DNA from: Leifsonia virtsii
Lineage (GTDB): Bacteria > Actinomycetota > Actinomycetes > Actinomycetales > Microbacteriaceae
Reading direction: 5' to 3'
DNA: 64,000 nt
Assembly: GCF_030433675.1 (NCBI RefSeq)
Contig: NZ_JAROCB010000001.1
Span: forward strand, 1,173,268-1,237,267
Part shown: positions 49,932 to 58,752 of the stretch, one piece after another
Layout: every line of letters begins with the position of its first letter
Numbering within the stretch: position 1 is the stretch's first letter
Translations under genes and position numbers: made by a program
Notes under the pieces: model-generated
What the model was told of the DNA's origin: nothing
Database searches by the model: none
Seen by the model: the letters and a program-made list of their open reading frames with translations, nothing else

Positions 49932-51509
49932 ATGTCCTCCCAGTCGAGCACCCCCACCACCGCGCCTGCGACGGACGCCGCCGTCGCGACGACGACCGAG
50001 ACCCCGGCGCCCGCCGAGACCGACCAGGCGCCCCGCGCGACGCAGAACCGGTCCACCACTCCGGGCTCCGACGCGTTCCGGGAGTACATCGGCAGCGGGT
50101 GGGCCGAGCATCCCGAGGTCATCCCGGAGCCGCGGAGCCAGGCGCAGTACGCGGCGGCGCGGCGGGCGCGCGTGTCCGAGCTGTTCCCCGGCAAGCGCCT
50201 GATCATCCCGGCCGGGCGGCTCAAGCAGCGCTCGAACGACACCGACTTCCCGTTCCGCGCGCACTCGGCCTTCGCCCACCTGACCGGCTGGGGTTCCGAC
50301 TCCGAGCCGGGCAGCGTGCTCGTGCTGGAGCCGGCCGCGAACGGCCACGAGGCCACCCTGTACTTCCGCGAGCGTGCCGGGCGCGACTCCGACGAGTTCT
50401 ACGCGAACCCCGAGATCGGCGAGTTCTGGATCGGCCCCCGCCCGTCGCTGGCGCAGGTCGCCGGCGACCTCGCGCTCGCCACCCGCGGCATCGCCGACGT
50501 GCGCCAGGTGCTCGACACCGTCGACGGCGACACGGTCGTGCTGCGCGAGGCCGACCCGGCCATCACCGACGAGGTGGACGCCGCCCGGATGCTGCTGTGG
50601 GACGACACCGACGGCGACCGCGACCCGGAGGACCACTCCGAAGATGACAAGCTCGCCCGCGACCTCTCCGAGCTCCGGCTGGTGAAGGACGACTTCGAGG
50701 TGGGCGAGCTGCGCGCCGCGGTCGCCGCGACCGCCCGCGGCTTCGACGACGTGATCGCCGACCTGCCGCGCATCACGACGCACCCGCGGGGCGAGCGGCT
50801 CGTGGAGGGGGTCTTCTACGGCCGCGCCCGCGCCGACGGCAACGCGGTCGGCTACGACACGATCGCGGCGAGCGGGCCGCACGCGTGCATCCTGCACTGG
50901 ACGCGCAACGACGGTCCCGTGGTGCCCGGCGACCTCATCCTGCTGGACGCCGGCGTGGAGCTCGACACGTACTACACCGCCGACATCACGCGCACCTTCC
51001 CCATCGACGGCACCTTCGGCGAGACGCAGCGCCAGGTGTACGAGGCGGTGCTGGAGGCGGCCGACGCCGCGTTCGCGATCGTGCGTCCCGGCATCCGGTT
51101 CCGCGAGATCCACGCCGCCGCCATGGCCGTGATCGCCCGCCGGACCGCCGAGTGGGGGCTGCTGCCCGTCACGGCCGAGGAGGCGCTGGAGGTCGAGAAC
51201 CAGCAGCACCGCCGGTACATGGTGCACGGGACCAGCCACCACCTGGGCCTCGACGTGCACGACTGCGCCCAGGCCCGTCGCGAGCTGTACCTCGACGGAG
51301 TGCTCCAGCCGGGCATGGTGTTCACCATCGAGCCGGGCCTGTACTTCCAGCCGGACGACCTGACCGTGCCGGAGCGCTTCCGCGGCATCGGCGTGCGGAT
51401 CGAGGACAACATCCTGGTGACCGAGGACGGCGCCGAGAACCTCTCCGCCGCCATCCCGCGCACCCCCGACGACGTCGAATCCTGGGTGCGCCGCCTCTCC
51501 CAGCGCTGA
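49932..51509 (+). CDS. aminopeptidase P family metallopeptidase (M24)
   Basis: 525 residues from ATG 49932 (an in-frame ATG at 49923 lies too close to the GGAAG ribosome site). A 45-residue Ala/Thr/Pro-rich start precedes the N-terminal domain. The pita-bread domain carries all five dinuclear metal ligands: LLDAGVELDTYYTADITRTF (two Asp), HGTSHHLGLDVHD (His), TIEPGLYF (Glu) and VRIEDNILVT (Glu). It removes N-terminal residues before proline. Confidence 0.94.
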   Translation: MSSQSSTPTTAPATDAAVATTTETPAPAETDQAPRATQNRSTTPGSDAFREYIGSGWAEHPEVIPEPRSQAQYAAARRARVSELFPGKRLIIPAGRLKQRSNDTDFPFRAHSAFAHLTGWGSDSEPGSVLVLEPAANGHEATLYFRERAGRDSDEFYANPEIGEFWIGPRPSLAQVAGDLALATRGIADVRQVLDTVDGDTVVLREADPAITDEVDAARMLLWDDTDGDRDPEDHSEDDKLARDLSELRLVKDDFEVGELRAAVAATARGFDDVIADLPRITTHPRGERLVEGVFYGRARADGNAVGYDTIAASGPHACILHWTRNDGPVVPGDLILLDAGVELDTYYTADITRTFPIDGTFGETQRQVYEAVLEAADAAFAIVRPGIRFREIHAAAMAVIARRTAEWGLLPVTAEEALEVENQQHRRYMVHGTSHHLGLDVHDCAQARRELYLDGVLQPGMVFTIEPGLYFQPDDLTVPERFRGIGVRIEDNILVTEDGAENLSAAIPRTPDDVESWVRRLSQR

Positions 51510-51515
51510 CCGGCG

Positions 51516-51570
51516 AGTCGCACGTCGTGGCGGCTATTCGGGTCGAATAGCCACCATGACGTGCAACTCG
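51516..51570. repeat. long hairpin between convergent genes (family 2)
   Basis: 25-nt arms with three non-Watson-Crick positions around a 5-nt loop: GAGTCGCACGTCGTGG at the left, complement ending GACGTGCAACTC at the right. The outer arm is shared with the larger element at 55260-55406. Confidence 0.7.
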
Positions 51571-51571
51571 G

Positions 51572-52210
51572 TCAGGCGGTCGGGCGGTCGTCGGCCGGCG
51601 GAGCCGGCTGGACGGGCGGCTGCGGCGCGTCCGCGGGCGGAGCCGGCGGCGGGTCGGACGGGTGCTGCGGCTGCGCGGGCGGCGTCCAGCCGGGCGCGGG
51701 CGCGGCGGCCGCGGGCTCCTGCGCGCCTCCACCGGCGAGCAGGTTGCGCGCGCGGTTGCCGAGGTCGGAGTCGACCAGCACCGAGTAGCTGGTCGCGATC
51801 ACCTGCTGCACCGACGTGAAGTCGCGGCGGCGGCGGTTCACCGCGTAGGTGACGATGCCCCACAGCATGCCGAAGCCGGCGCCGATGAGCAGCGCGGCGA
51901 GCACGAAGGCGAGGCTCACGGTCGGCGAGAAGATGATGAGCAGCAGTCCGAAGAAGATGCCGAGCCAGGCTCCGGAGGCCGCACCGGCCAGGGCGACGCG
52001 GCCCCAGGTCAGCTTGCCCGTCACACGCTCGACGCTCTTCAGGTCGCTCCCGACGATCGAGACCTTGTCGACGGGGAAGTCAGCGCGTGCGAGCACGTCG
52101 ACCGCCTCCTGCGCCTGCGGGTAGCTCTCGAAGGTGGCGACCACCTCGCCCCGCGGCAGGGTCGGATAGAGGAGACGGTTGCGTCCATTCAGCTGCCCAG
52201 GAGTGCTCAT
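51572..52210 (-). CDS. membrane protein with general-stress-type N-terminal domain
   Basis: 212 residues from ATG 52210. N-terminal domain (18-70) has GEVVATFESYPQAQEAVDVL and VDKVSIVGSDLKSVE, the pattern of YflT/general stress protein domains. Two membrane helices follow (about 72-95, VALAGAASGAWLGIFFGLLL, and 95-120). The C-terminal 55 residues are Pro/Ala-rich. Function unknown. ATG lies 6 nt after AACAAT, a weak -10. Confidence 0.82.
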   Translation of the reverse strand: MSTPGQLNGRNRLLYPTLPRGEVVATFESYPQAQEAVDVLARADFPVDKVSIVGSDLKSVERVTGKLTWGRVALAGAASGAWLGIFFGLLLIIFSPTVSLAFVLAALLIGAGFGMLWGIVTYAVNRRRRDFTSVQQVIATSYSVLVDSDLGNRARNLLAGGGAQEPAAAAPAPGWTPPAQPQHPSDPPPAPPADAPQPPVQPAPPADDRPTA

Positions 52211-52277
52211 CCACCCATTGTTCCATTCCAGGCTCGCGCGTGGCATGGGAATCAGCTGCCGTTCACCGGCGAGGGCT

Positions 52278-52283
52278 TAGGTT
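52278..52283 (+). promoter_or_regulatory. -10-like TAGGTT for the MgtE-N/CBS operon
   Basis: TAGGTT, 6 nt (tgtctc) before GTG 52290; the overlapping TTAGGT is an alternative register. Confidence 0.5.
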
Positions 52284-52289
52284 TGTCTC

Positions 52290-53612
52290 GTGACTTCGAC
52301 CAGAGTTTTCGTCGCCCGCCTCGCCGGGACGACCGTGTTCGACCCCGTGGGTGACCGGGTCGGCAAGGTCAGAGACGTGCTCGTGGTGTACCGCAAGAGC
52401 GATCCGCCGCGGGTCGTCGGACTGATCGTCGAGATCCCGGGCAAGCGCAGGGTGTTCCTCTCGATCGGCCGGGTGACCAGCATCTCCAGCGGCCAGATCA
52501 TCACCAGCGGGATCATCAACATGCGCCGCTTCGAGCAGCGCGGCGGCGAGGTGCGTGTGATCGCCGAGCTGCTCGGCCGCAAGGTCGTCTTCGCCGACGG
52601 CAGCGGAGAGGCCACGATCGAGGACGTCGCGATCGAGGAGACCGGCACAGGCGACTGGGCGGTCAGCCAGCTGTTCGTCCGCAAGCCCAAGACCGGCGCC
52701 TCCCCGTTCGCCAAGGGGGCGACGACGTTCGTCGCCTGGAACGAGGTGCGCGAGAAGCAGAAGCGCGGCGAGGCGCAGTCCGCCGAGCAGCTGATCGCCA
52801 CGTACTCGGAGCTGAAGCCGGCCGACCTCGCCAACACCCTGCTCGATCTGCCGCAGGAGCGCATGCTGGAGGTCGCGGAGGAGCTCCCCGACGACCGCCT
52901 CGCCGACGTGCTGGAGGAGATGCCGGAGAGCGAGCAGGTGCAGATCCTCGCGAAGCTCGACGACGACCGCGCCGCCGACGTGCTCGATCAGATGCAGCCG
53001 GACGACGCCGCCGACCTCATCGCCCAGCTCTCCGACGAGCGCGGCGAGCACCTGCTGGAGCTGATGGAGCCGGAGGAGGCGGAGGACGTCCGCATGCTCC
53101 TCAGCTACAACCCGGACACCGCGGGCGGTCTGATGACGACCGAGCCGATCATCGTCTCGGCCGACGCGACGGTCGCGGAGGGCCTCGCCCTGATCCGCCG
53201 GCACGAGCTCGCGCCCGCGCTCGGCGCCGCCGTCTGCGTGACGCTCCCGCCGTACGAGCCGCCGACCGGCCGCTTCCTCGGCATGGTGCACTTCCAGCGG
53301 ATGCTGCGCTACCCGCCGCACGTGCGCCTCGGCACCCTGCTCGACCCGGGGCTCGAGCCGGTGACGGCCGACACCTCCGCTGCCGAGGTGTCCCGCATCC
53401 TGGCCTCGTACAACCTCGTCTCCGTCCCCGTGGTGGACGACAAGCACCGTCTCGTCGGGGTGGTGACCATCGACGACATCCTCGACTACCTGCTCCCCGA
53501 CGACTGGCGAAGTCAAGACGAGGACGACCCCGTGAAACACACGGCGCCGTCCGACGAGACCGGCAGCATCCGCGTTGTGAACGGAAGGAGGGGCGGAAGT
53601 GGCACGAGGTAG
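52290..53612 (+). CDS. soluble MgtE-N/CBS protein with PRC-barrel
   Basis: 440 residues. Order: a PRC-barrel-like domain (about 5-100, RLAGTTVFDPVGDRVGKVRDV), an MgtE N-domain superhelix (about 150-270, repeated LPDDRLADVLEEMPESEQV-type units rich in Asp/Glu) and a pair of CBS domains (MMTTEPIIVSADATVAEGL-type region from 275, PVVDDKHRLVGVVTIDDIL). The transmembrane MgtE channel is absent. Such proteins may sense Mg2+ or nucleotides and act on a partner; the DUF1003 membrane protein follows with a 14-bp overlap. Confidence 0.9.
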   Translation: MTSTRVFVARLAGTTVFDPVGDRVGKVRDVLVVYRKSDPPRVVGLIVEIPGKRRVFLSIGRVTSISSGQIITSGIINMRRFEQRGGEVRVIAELLGRKVVFADGSGEATIEDVAIEETGTGDWAVSQLFVRKPKTGASPFAKGATTFVAWNEVREKQKRGEAQSAEQLIATYSELKPADLANTLLDLPQERMLEVAEELPDDRLADVLEEMPESEQVQILAKLDDDRAADVLDQMQPDDAADLIAQLSDERGEHLLELMEPEEAEDVRMLLSYNPDTAGGLMTTEPIIVSADATVAEGLALIRRHELAPALGAAVCVTLPPYEPPTGRFLGMVHFQRMLRYPPHVRLGTLLDPGLEPVTADTSAAEVSRILASYNLVSVPVVDDKHRLVGVVTIDDILDYLLPDDWRSQDEDDPVKHTAPSDETGSIRVVNGRRGGSGTR

Positions 53613-54120
53613 GCAGGACACGGGGCTCGACGCCCCGAAGGGACTCCGCACGCCGGTTCTCCGGCGCGACAACGTGGAGTCCAGCGACCGGTTCGGGCGG
53701 TTCACCGAGTGGATCGCGCGCGCCATGGGCACCCCGTGGTTCGTGCTCGGGCTGACGATCTTCGTGGTCGCCTGGATGGGCTGGAACACTCTGGCGCCCG
53801 ACTCGTGGCGCTTCGACTCGGCCGCGCTCGGCTTCATCGCGCTGACGCTGGTGCTGTCGCTGCAGGCGTCGTACGCGGCCCCGCTCATCCTGCTCGCGCA
53901 GAACCGGCAGGACGACCGCGACCGCGTGCAGATCGAGCAGGACCGGCAGCGCGCCGAGCGCAACCTGGCCGACACCGAGTACCTGGCGCGCGAGGTCGTG
54001 GCCCTGCGGCTGGCGGTCAAGGACATGGCGACGAAGGATTTCATCCGCGCCGAGCTGAGGTCGCTGCTCGAGGACCTCGAGAGGAGCGACGCGGGCGAGG
54101 GCGAGCAGGCCCGTGCCTGA
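53599..54120 (+). CDS. DUF1003 membrane protein
   Basis: 173 residues, two membrane helices at about 48-66 (WFVLGLTIFVVAWMGWNTL) and 75-98, then a cytoplasmic helical tail rich in Asp, Arg and Glu (QDDRDRVQIEQDRQRAERN). Family function unknown. Start overlaps the MgtE-N/CBS gene by 14 bp and its stop overlaps the Mrp gene by 8 bp, so all three are coupled. Confidence 0.92.
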   Translation: MARGRQDTGLDAPKGLRTPVLRRDNVESSDRFGRFTEWIARAMGTPWFVLGLTIFVVAWMGWNTLAPDSWRFDSAALGFIALTLVLSLQASYAAPLILLAQNRQDDRDRVQIEQDRQRAERNLADTEYLAREVVALRLAVKDMATKDFIRAELRSLLEDLERSDAGEGEQARA

Positions 54121-55261
54121 GACCGCTCTGGCCGGAGCGGTGCGGAGCGCGCTGGCGTCCGTCCTCGACCCCGAGATCCGCAAGCCGATCACCGAGCTCG
54201 ACATGGTCGGCGACGTGGCGGTGGATGAGGACGGCCGCGCGAGCGTCGCGATCAAGCTGACCATCGTCGGCTGCCCCGCGGCGGACGCGATCGAGCGGGA
54301 TGTGCGCACGGCGACCGCCGCGGTGCCGGGGGTGTCCGGGGTCGCGGTCGACGTCACGGTGATGACGCCGGCCGAGCGCCGCGCCCTCACCGAGACGCTG
54401 CGGGCCGGGCGGCCGGCGCGGGGGCAGCAGTTCGGGCCCGACTCGCTCACCCGCGTCTACGCGGTGACGAGCGGCAAGGGCGGTGTCGGCAAGTCGACGC
54501 TCACGGCGAACCTCGCGGTGGCGCTGGCGGAGCGCGGGCTGCGAGTCGGGATCGTGGACGCCGACGTGCACGGGTTCTCGATCCCCGGCATCCTCGGCCT
54601 AACCGACGCCGACGGGGTCGCGCCCCGGCCGACGCGGGTGGACGACATGATCCTGCCGCCCGTCGCCTACGGCGTGAAGGTGGTCTCGATCGGGATGTTC
54701 GTCGACTCGGCTTCCGCCGCCGTCGCGTGGCGCGGGCCGATGCTGCACCGCACCATCCAGCAGTTCCTGTCGGACGTGTTCTTCGGCGACCTGGACGTGC
54801 TCCTGCTGGATCTGCCGCCCGGCACCGGGGACGTGGCGATCTCCGTCGGGCAGCTGCTGCCGGGGGCCGAGGTGCTCGTCGTGACGACACCGCAGCCTGC
54901 CGCCGCCGACGTGGCGGAGCGAAGCGGCGTGGTGGCGCGGCAGACCGGGCAGAAGGTCATCGGCGTGATCGAGAACATGGCGGGGCTGGTGCAGCCCGAC
55001 GGCAGCGTGCTCGATTTGTTCGGCTCGGGCGGCGGCGCCGAGGTGGCGCGGCGGCTGTCGGCAGGCCAGGACGAAGAGGTACCGCTGCTCGCCAGCGTGC
55101 CGCTCAGCATCCCGCTGCGGGCCGGCGGCGACGCGGGGGCCCCGATCGTGGTGACCGACCCGGCCGACCCTGCCGCCGCCGCGATCCGGGCCGTCGCCGA
55201 GCGTCTCTCCATCCGCCCGCGCGGCCTCACGGGCCGCAAGCTGGGCCTCTCCCTCCGTTGA
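54113..55261 (+). CDS. Mrp/NBP35-type P-loop ATPase, Fe-S carrier
   Basis: 382 residues from GTG 54113. N-terminal MIP18-like domain (SVLDPEIRKPITELDMVGDV), then a deviant Walker A TSGKGGVGKST, DADVHGFS, and LLDLPPGTGD. Mrp/ApbC proteins carry or insert Fe-S clusters. The usual C-terminal C-x-x-C pair is not seen, so cluster binding may differ. Last gene of the three-gene operon. Confidence 0.93.
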   Translation: MPETALAGAVRSALASVLDPEIRKPITELDMVGDVAVDEDGRASVAIKLTIVGCPAADAIERDVRTATAAVPGVSGVAVDVTVMTPAERRALTETLRAGRPARGQQFGPDSLTRVYAVTSGKGGVGKSTLTANLAVALAERGLRVGIVDADVHGFSIPGILGLTDADGVAPRPTRVDDMILPPVAYGVKVVSIGMFVDSASAAVAWRGPMLHRTIQQFLSDVFFGDLDVLLLDLPPGTGDVAISVGQLLPGAEVLVVTTPQPAAADVAERSGVVARQTGQKVIGVIENMAGLVQPDGSVLDLFGSGGGAEVARRLSAGQDEEVPLLASVPLSIPLRAGGDAGAPIVVTDPADPAAAAIRAVAERLSIRPRGLTGRKLGLSLR

Positions 55262-55406
55262 GTTGCACGTCGTGGGGGGGAGTACGGCGGGATAGCCCCC
55301 CCCCCCGGGCAAACCATAAAGCGGGGGGGGGGAACGCGCGGGGGCGGGGGTGGGGGTAGCGTGGGGGCGCTTTTGGCGGGGCACTCCCCCCCACGACGTG
55401 CAACTC
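55260..55406. repeat. large inverted repeat with G-rich loop (family 2, putative G-quadruplex)
   Basis: Perfect 24-bp arms, 55260-55283 (begins GAGTTGCACGTCGTGG) and 55383-55406, enclose 99 bp that contain a C12 run, a G10 run near 55323-55332, and four G5 tracts with short loops in 55339-55367 (GGGGG-C-GGGGG-T-GGGGG-TAGCGT-GGGGG), a strong G-quadruplex pattern. It lies between the Mrp and decarboxylase genes. Long homopolymers here could include assembly errors. Confidence 0.7.
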
Positions 55407-55408
55407 GA

Positions 55409-56890
55409 TCAGGCGGGGGGCTCTACGGCTCGGGCGAGGAGTTCGGTGAGGAGGCGGGTGGCGAGGGGGCGAGGGAGGGCTTCCACGAGGGCGAGCAGCG
55501 GGGCCTGGTCGTCGGGGAGGCCGGGCGTCGCGCCGCCGACGAGGCCGATCGAGCCCAGGAGGTGCGCCGCCGTCGCGGAGTCGAGCTCGCCGAGGTCGGC
55601 GAGGCCCGCAGGCAGCGCAGCGAGCACCGCGGCCGCGTCCACGGGAGGAACGCCGCGCGCCTCGTCCGCCGCGCCGCGCAGAGCCGCCTCCAGCTCGTCG
55701 ATCCGCCGCTCGGTCACCGGGGTGATCGTGAGGTGCGTCGTGTGCGGGAGGTGCGTCCCATCGGCCTGCGTCAGGCCGGGCTGCAACTGGAGCACCCAGC
55801 CTCGGCGCCGCGCGCGGTCCGCCCAATGGTGCGGGTCCACGCGCCGCGACGCCGGCACGGCGTCGTCGGTCACGACGGCCAGCAGCGGACCGGTCGGGTC
55901 GCCCAGCACGCGCAGGCCCTCGATGTCGGCCACGATGTCCTGCAGCCCGCGGGTGGCGCGACGGCACGACTCGGCGAGCTCCGCGAAGCCGCGGGCGCCC
56001 AGGGCCTGGATGATCGCCCACGAGGCCGCGAGGGCTCCCGCCGGCTTCGACCCGAGCAGTGTGGGGTTGACGACCGGGTAGCCCGGCCATCCGGTCGTCG
56101 CGAAGTACTGCCGGCGCTGCCGGTCGCGTCCCCGCTGGAGCAGCACGCTGGCGCCCTTCGGCGCGTAGCCGTACTTGTGCAGGTCCGCCGAGACGCTGGT
56201 CACGCCCGGGACGCGGAAGTCCCACAGCGGGAGCGCCGAGCCGTCGGCGGCCCGCCAGAACGGCAGGATCCACCCGCCGATGCAGGCGTCGACGTGACAG
56301 GCCGTCCCTGCCGCCTCGCACGCCGCCGCGACCGCCTCCACCGGGTCGAGGGTCGCAAACGGGTACGACGGGGCCGAGACGACGACGAGCGCGACGTCCG
56401 GGCCGATGCGCCCCGTGAGCGCGGCGGCGTCCAGCGCACCGGTCTCCGGGTCGACCGGGACGAGGTCCAGGGTCAGCCCGAACAGCGCGGCCGCCTTGTG
56501 AAACGCCGCGTGCACAGTCACCGGCGCGAGCAGACGCGGCACGCCGGAGCCTCCGGCCGCCCGCCACACGTCACGCGCGGTCTTGACCGCGAGCAGGCAC
56601 GACTCCGTCCCGCCGGAGGTGACCGAGCCGACCACGTCGTCGTCGCCGTGCAGCAGCTCCCGGGCGAAGCCGACCACCTCTCGCTCCATCACCGCGACGG
56701 AGGTGAACGTCGTCGGGTCGAGCCCGTTCACCGGCTGCACCAGGCGCATCGCCTCGGCAGCCAGCTCATCGAGCTCGGGCATGCCGGAGTCGTACACGTA
56801 GCTGAGCACGCGGCCGCCGTGCGTCGGCGCGTCCGCCGCACGCAGCGCCGACAGCCGGGCGAGGATCGCCCGCTGGTCAAACGATGCCAT
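55409..56890 (-). CDS. PLP-dependent decarboxylase/lyase, sphingosine-phosphate-lyase-like
   Basis: 493 residues. Group II decarboxylase fold: VTSGGTESCLLAVKTARD (PLP phosphate site), HAAFHKAAALFGL with the stacking His, HVDACIGGWILPFW with the Asp, and the Schiff-base Lys in SADLHKYGYAPKG, wording typical of sphingosine-1-phosphate lyases. The last 90 residues are an added helical end. It is co-transcribed (14-bp overlap) with an MFS carrier encoded upstream, which suggests uptake and cleavage of one substrate. Confidence 0.9.
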   Translation of the reverse strand: MASFDQRAILARLSALRAADAPTHGGRVLSYVYDSGMPELDELAAEAMRLVQPVNGLDPTTFTSVAVMEREVVGFARELLHGDDDVVGSVTSGGTESCLLAVKTARDVWRAAGGSGVPRLLAPVTVHAAFHKAAALFGLTLDLVPVDPETGALDAAALTGRIGPDVALVVVSAPSYPFATLDPVEAVAAACEAAGTACHVDACIGGWILPFWRAADGSALPLWDFRVPGVTSVSADLHKYGYAPKGASVLLQRGRDRQRRQYFATTGWPGYPVVNPTLLGSKPAGALAASWAIIQALGARGFAELAESCRRATRGLQDIVADIEGLRVLGDPTGPLLAVVTDDAVPASRRVDPHHWADRARRRGWVLQLQPGLTQADGTHLPHTTHLTITPVTERRIDELEAALRGAADEARGVPPVDAAAVLAALPAGLADLGELDSATAAHLLGSIGLVGGATPGLPDDQAPLLALVEALPRPLATRLLTELLARAVEPPA

Positions 56891-58247
56891 CGATGTCCCC
56901 CTTCCGCAGCCGGTACCGCGCCAGTGGCACCAGGCTGAGAGCGATGACCGCGGCCGGGATGAGGCTGAAGCTGAGCACGATGCCCGCGACCGCGCTCCCC
57001 GGCTGGGCGGCGCCCGCCGACTCGGCCGCTGTCCGCGACACGTAGCCGCTGACCGCCAGCACCAGGCTGAGCACGGTCGCGCCGAGCGCCATGCCGGTGG
57101 TCTCCCCCGCCGTCCACATCCCGCCGAACGTCCCGGCCCTGCCCTTGCCGTTGCGCCGGGCGTCGTGCGAGATGACGTCGGGCAGCATGGCCATCGGGAG
57201 CGACTGCATCCCGGCGTACGCGGCGCCCGCCACGGCCACCGGTGCGTACACCCACGCGCCCGGCGCCCACAGCAGCCCGATCATCGACAGCGCGGCGACG
57301 GCGAACAGGATGCTGGCGGCGACGAACCCGCGCTCCTTGCCGACCCGGCGCGCCACGACGCCCCACACCGGTGTGACGACGAGCGCGGGGGCGATCAGAG
57401 CCACGAACAAGAACGTCACCGCGTCCTCCGAGTGCAGCACCCAGGTGGCCACGTAGTTGGCGCCGGCGAGCATCATCCCGGTGGCGAGCCCCTGCAGCAG
57501 GAAGGTCAGCAGCAGCGCCCGGAACGGCTGGCTGTCGCGCAGCACCCGCACCCCGGCGGCGTAGTTCGACCGCAGTGTCGCGGCGACGCTCTCCTTCGGC
57601 GGCGGCACGGCGGCGGGAAGGCCGCGCGGCGCGACGAAGGCGGAGGCCAGCATCCCGGCGCCGATCACGACGCCCGCGACGAGCGCCATCAGCAGGTAGC
57701 CGGCGAACGAGTTGCCGCCGCCCAGCGACCGGAGCGCCGGGCCGCCCGCGCCGAACAGCAGGATCGCGAACGTCAGCACCACCACCCGCCAGGTCAGCAG
57801 CCGCGTGCGCTGGTCGTACCCGGAGGCGAGCTCGGCGGGCAGCGCGATGTACGGCACCTGGAAAAGGCTGAACGCGGTCGCCGTCAGCACGAACGCCAGC
57901 AGCACCCACAGCGCGGCCGCGACCGCGGGAGTGCCCGGCGGGACGGCGAAGGTGAGGAGGAAGAACACCGGAAGCGCGGCGCCGCCCAGCAGCATCATCG
58001 GCCGGCGCGACCCGCGCACGGCGAGCATCCGGTCGCTCCGGGCGCCGATCACCGGGTCGATGATGACGTCCCACACCTTGGCGACCGTCACGACGACGCC
58101 CGCCACGAGGGCTGCGACGCCGAGCGAGTCGGTCAGGTAGTAGACGAGCACGAGGCCGGGCAGGGTCGCGAACCCGCCCGTGCCGAGCGACCCGACGGCG
58201 TAGCGGGCGACGGTCGCCCTGCTGAGCGACTGCTCCGTTGCGATCAT
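56877..58247 (-). CDS. MFS transporter, GPH/MelB-like
   Basis: 456 residues, twelve membrane helices. The N-terminal half has VAKVWDVIIDPVIGARSDR, the family-typical Asp-containing TM2-loop pattern of glycoside-pentoside-hexuronide symporters, and RRPMMLLGG; TM7-12 begin near LRDSQPFRALLLTFLLQG. Substrate unknown; coupling to the decarboxylase gene suggests an amino-alcohol or amino-acid-like compound. ATG 58247 follows TACGCT by 6 nt. Confidence 0.9.
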   Translation of the reverse strand: MIATEQSLSRATVARYAVGSLGTGGFATLPGLVLVYYLTDSLGVAALVAGVVVTVAKVWDVIIDPVIGARSDRMLAVRGSRRPMMLLGGAALPVFFLLTFAVPPGTPAVAAALWVLLAFVLTATAFSLFQVPYIALPAELASGYDQRTRLLTWRVVVLTFAILLFGAGGPALRSLGGGNSFAGYLLMALVAGVVIGAGMLASAFVAPRGLPAAVPPPKESVAATLRSNYAAGVRVLRDSQPFRALLLTFLLQGLATGMMLAGANYVATWVLHSEDAVTFLFVALIAPALVVTPVWGVVARRVGKERGFVAASILFAVAALSMIGLLWAPGAWVYAPVAVAGAAYAGMQSLPMAMLPDVISHDARRNGKGRAGTFGGMWTAGETTGMALGATVLSLVLAVSGYVSRTAAESAGAAQPGSAVAGIVLSFSLIPAAVIALSLVPLARYRLRKGDIDGIV

Positions 58248-58253
58248 GTCCGC

Positions 58254-58259
58254 AGCGTA
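58254..58259 (-). promoter_or_regulatory. -10-like TACGCT for the MFS-decarboxylase operon
   Basis: TACGCT on the minus strand, 6 nt (gcggac) before ATG 58247. Confidence 0.5.
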
Positions 58260-58293
58260 GTGGATGCGTGCCCGCCCGGGCCGCCGCGCCGCG

Positions 58294-58656
58294 TCAGGTG
58301 GACTCGGTGTCGTACGGCGGCAGTGCGCCGGCGGCCAACGGCATCCTGCGCTGCGCGTACGCGGACTGCGTCACCGGCTTGATCGCGCCCGGCGCCTCCG
58401 GCTGGTCCTCCAGCAGCGCCTCGCGGATGATCCGGCGCGGGTCGTACTGCCGCGGGTCGAGCTTCTTCCAGTCGACCTCGTCGAACTCGGGGCCCATCTC
58501 GTCGCGCATGCGGTCTTTCGCGCCGTTCGCGAAGTTGCGCAGCGAGCGCACGAACGTGCCCAGTTTCGCCGCGTAGGCGGGGAGGCGCTCCGGGCCGATG
58601 ACGAACGCCGCGATCACCGCCACGATCAGCAGCTTGTCGAAGGTCAGCCCGAACAC
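58294..58656 (-). CDS. tatB: Sec-independent translocase protein TatB
   Basis: 120 residues from GTG 58656. N-terminal membrane helix FGLTFDKLLIVAVIAAFVIGPERLP (read in two parts: helix 3-20, then the hinge GPERLP) and an amphipathic helix (YAAKLGTFVRSLRNFANGAKD), then an acidic tail. The Glu of the membrane segment usual in TatB (F-E-L) is Leu-Thr here. TatA and TatC are not in the window. TACCCT lies 6 nt before the start. Confidence 0.9.
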   Translation of the reverse strand: MFGLTFDKLLIVAVIAAFVIGPERLPAYAAKLGTFVRSLRNFANGAKDRMRDEMGPEFDEVDWKKLDPRQYDPRRIIREALLEDQPEAPGAIKPVTQSAYAQRRMPLAAGALPPYDTEST

Positions 58657-58662
58657 GTTTCC

Positions 58663-58668
58663 AGGGTA
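58663..58668 (-). promoter_or_regulatory. -10-like TACCCT for tatB
   Basis: TACCCT on the minus strand, 6 nt (ggaaac) before GTG 58656. Confidence 0.5.
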
Positions 58669-58752
58669 TCGCGGCGGTGCCTGCACGGATGCCGAGCGAG
58701 CCGACCGTATCCTCGGAGTTGGCCGGGGAAACGGCCGGACGACGGGAGCGCT

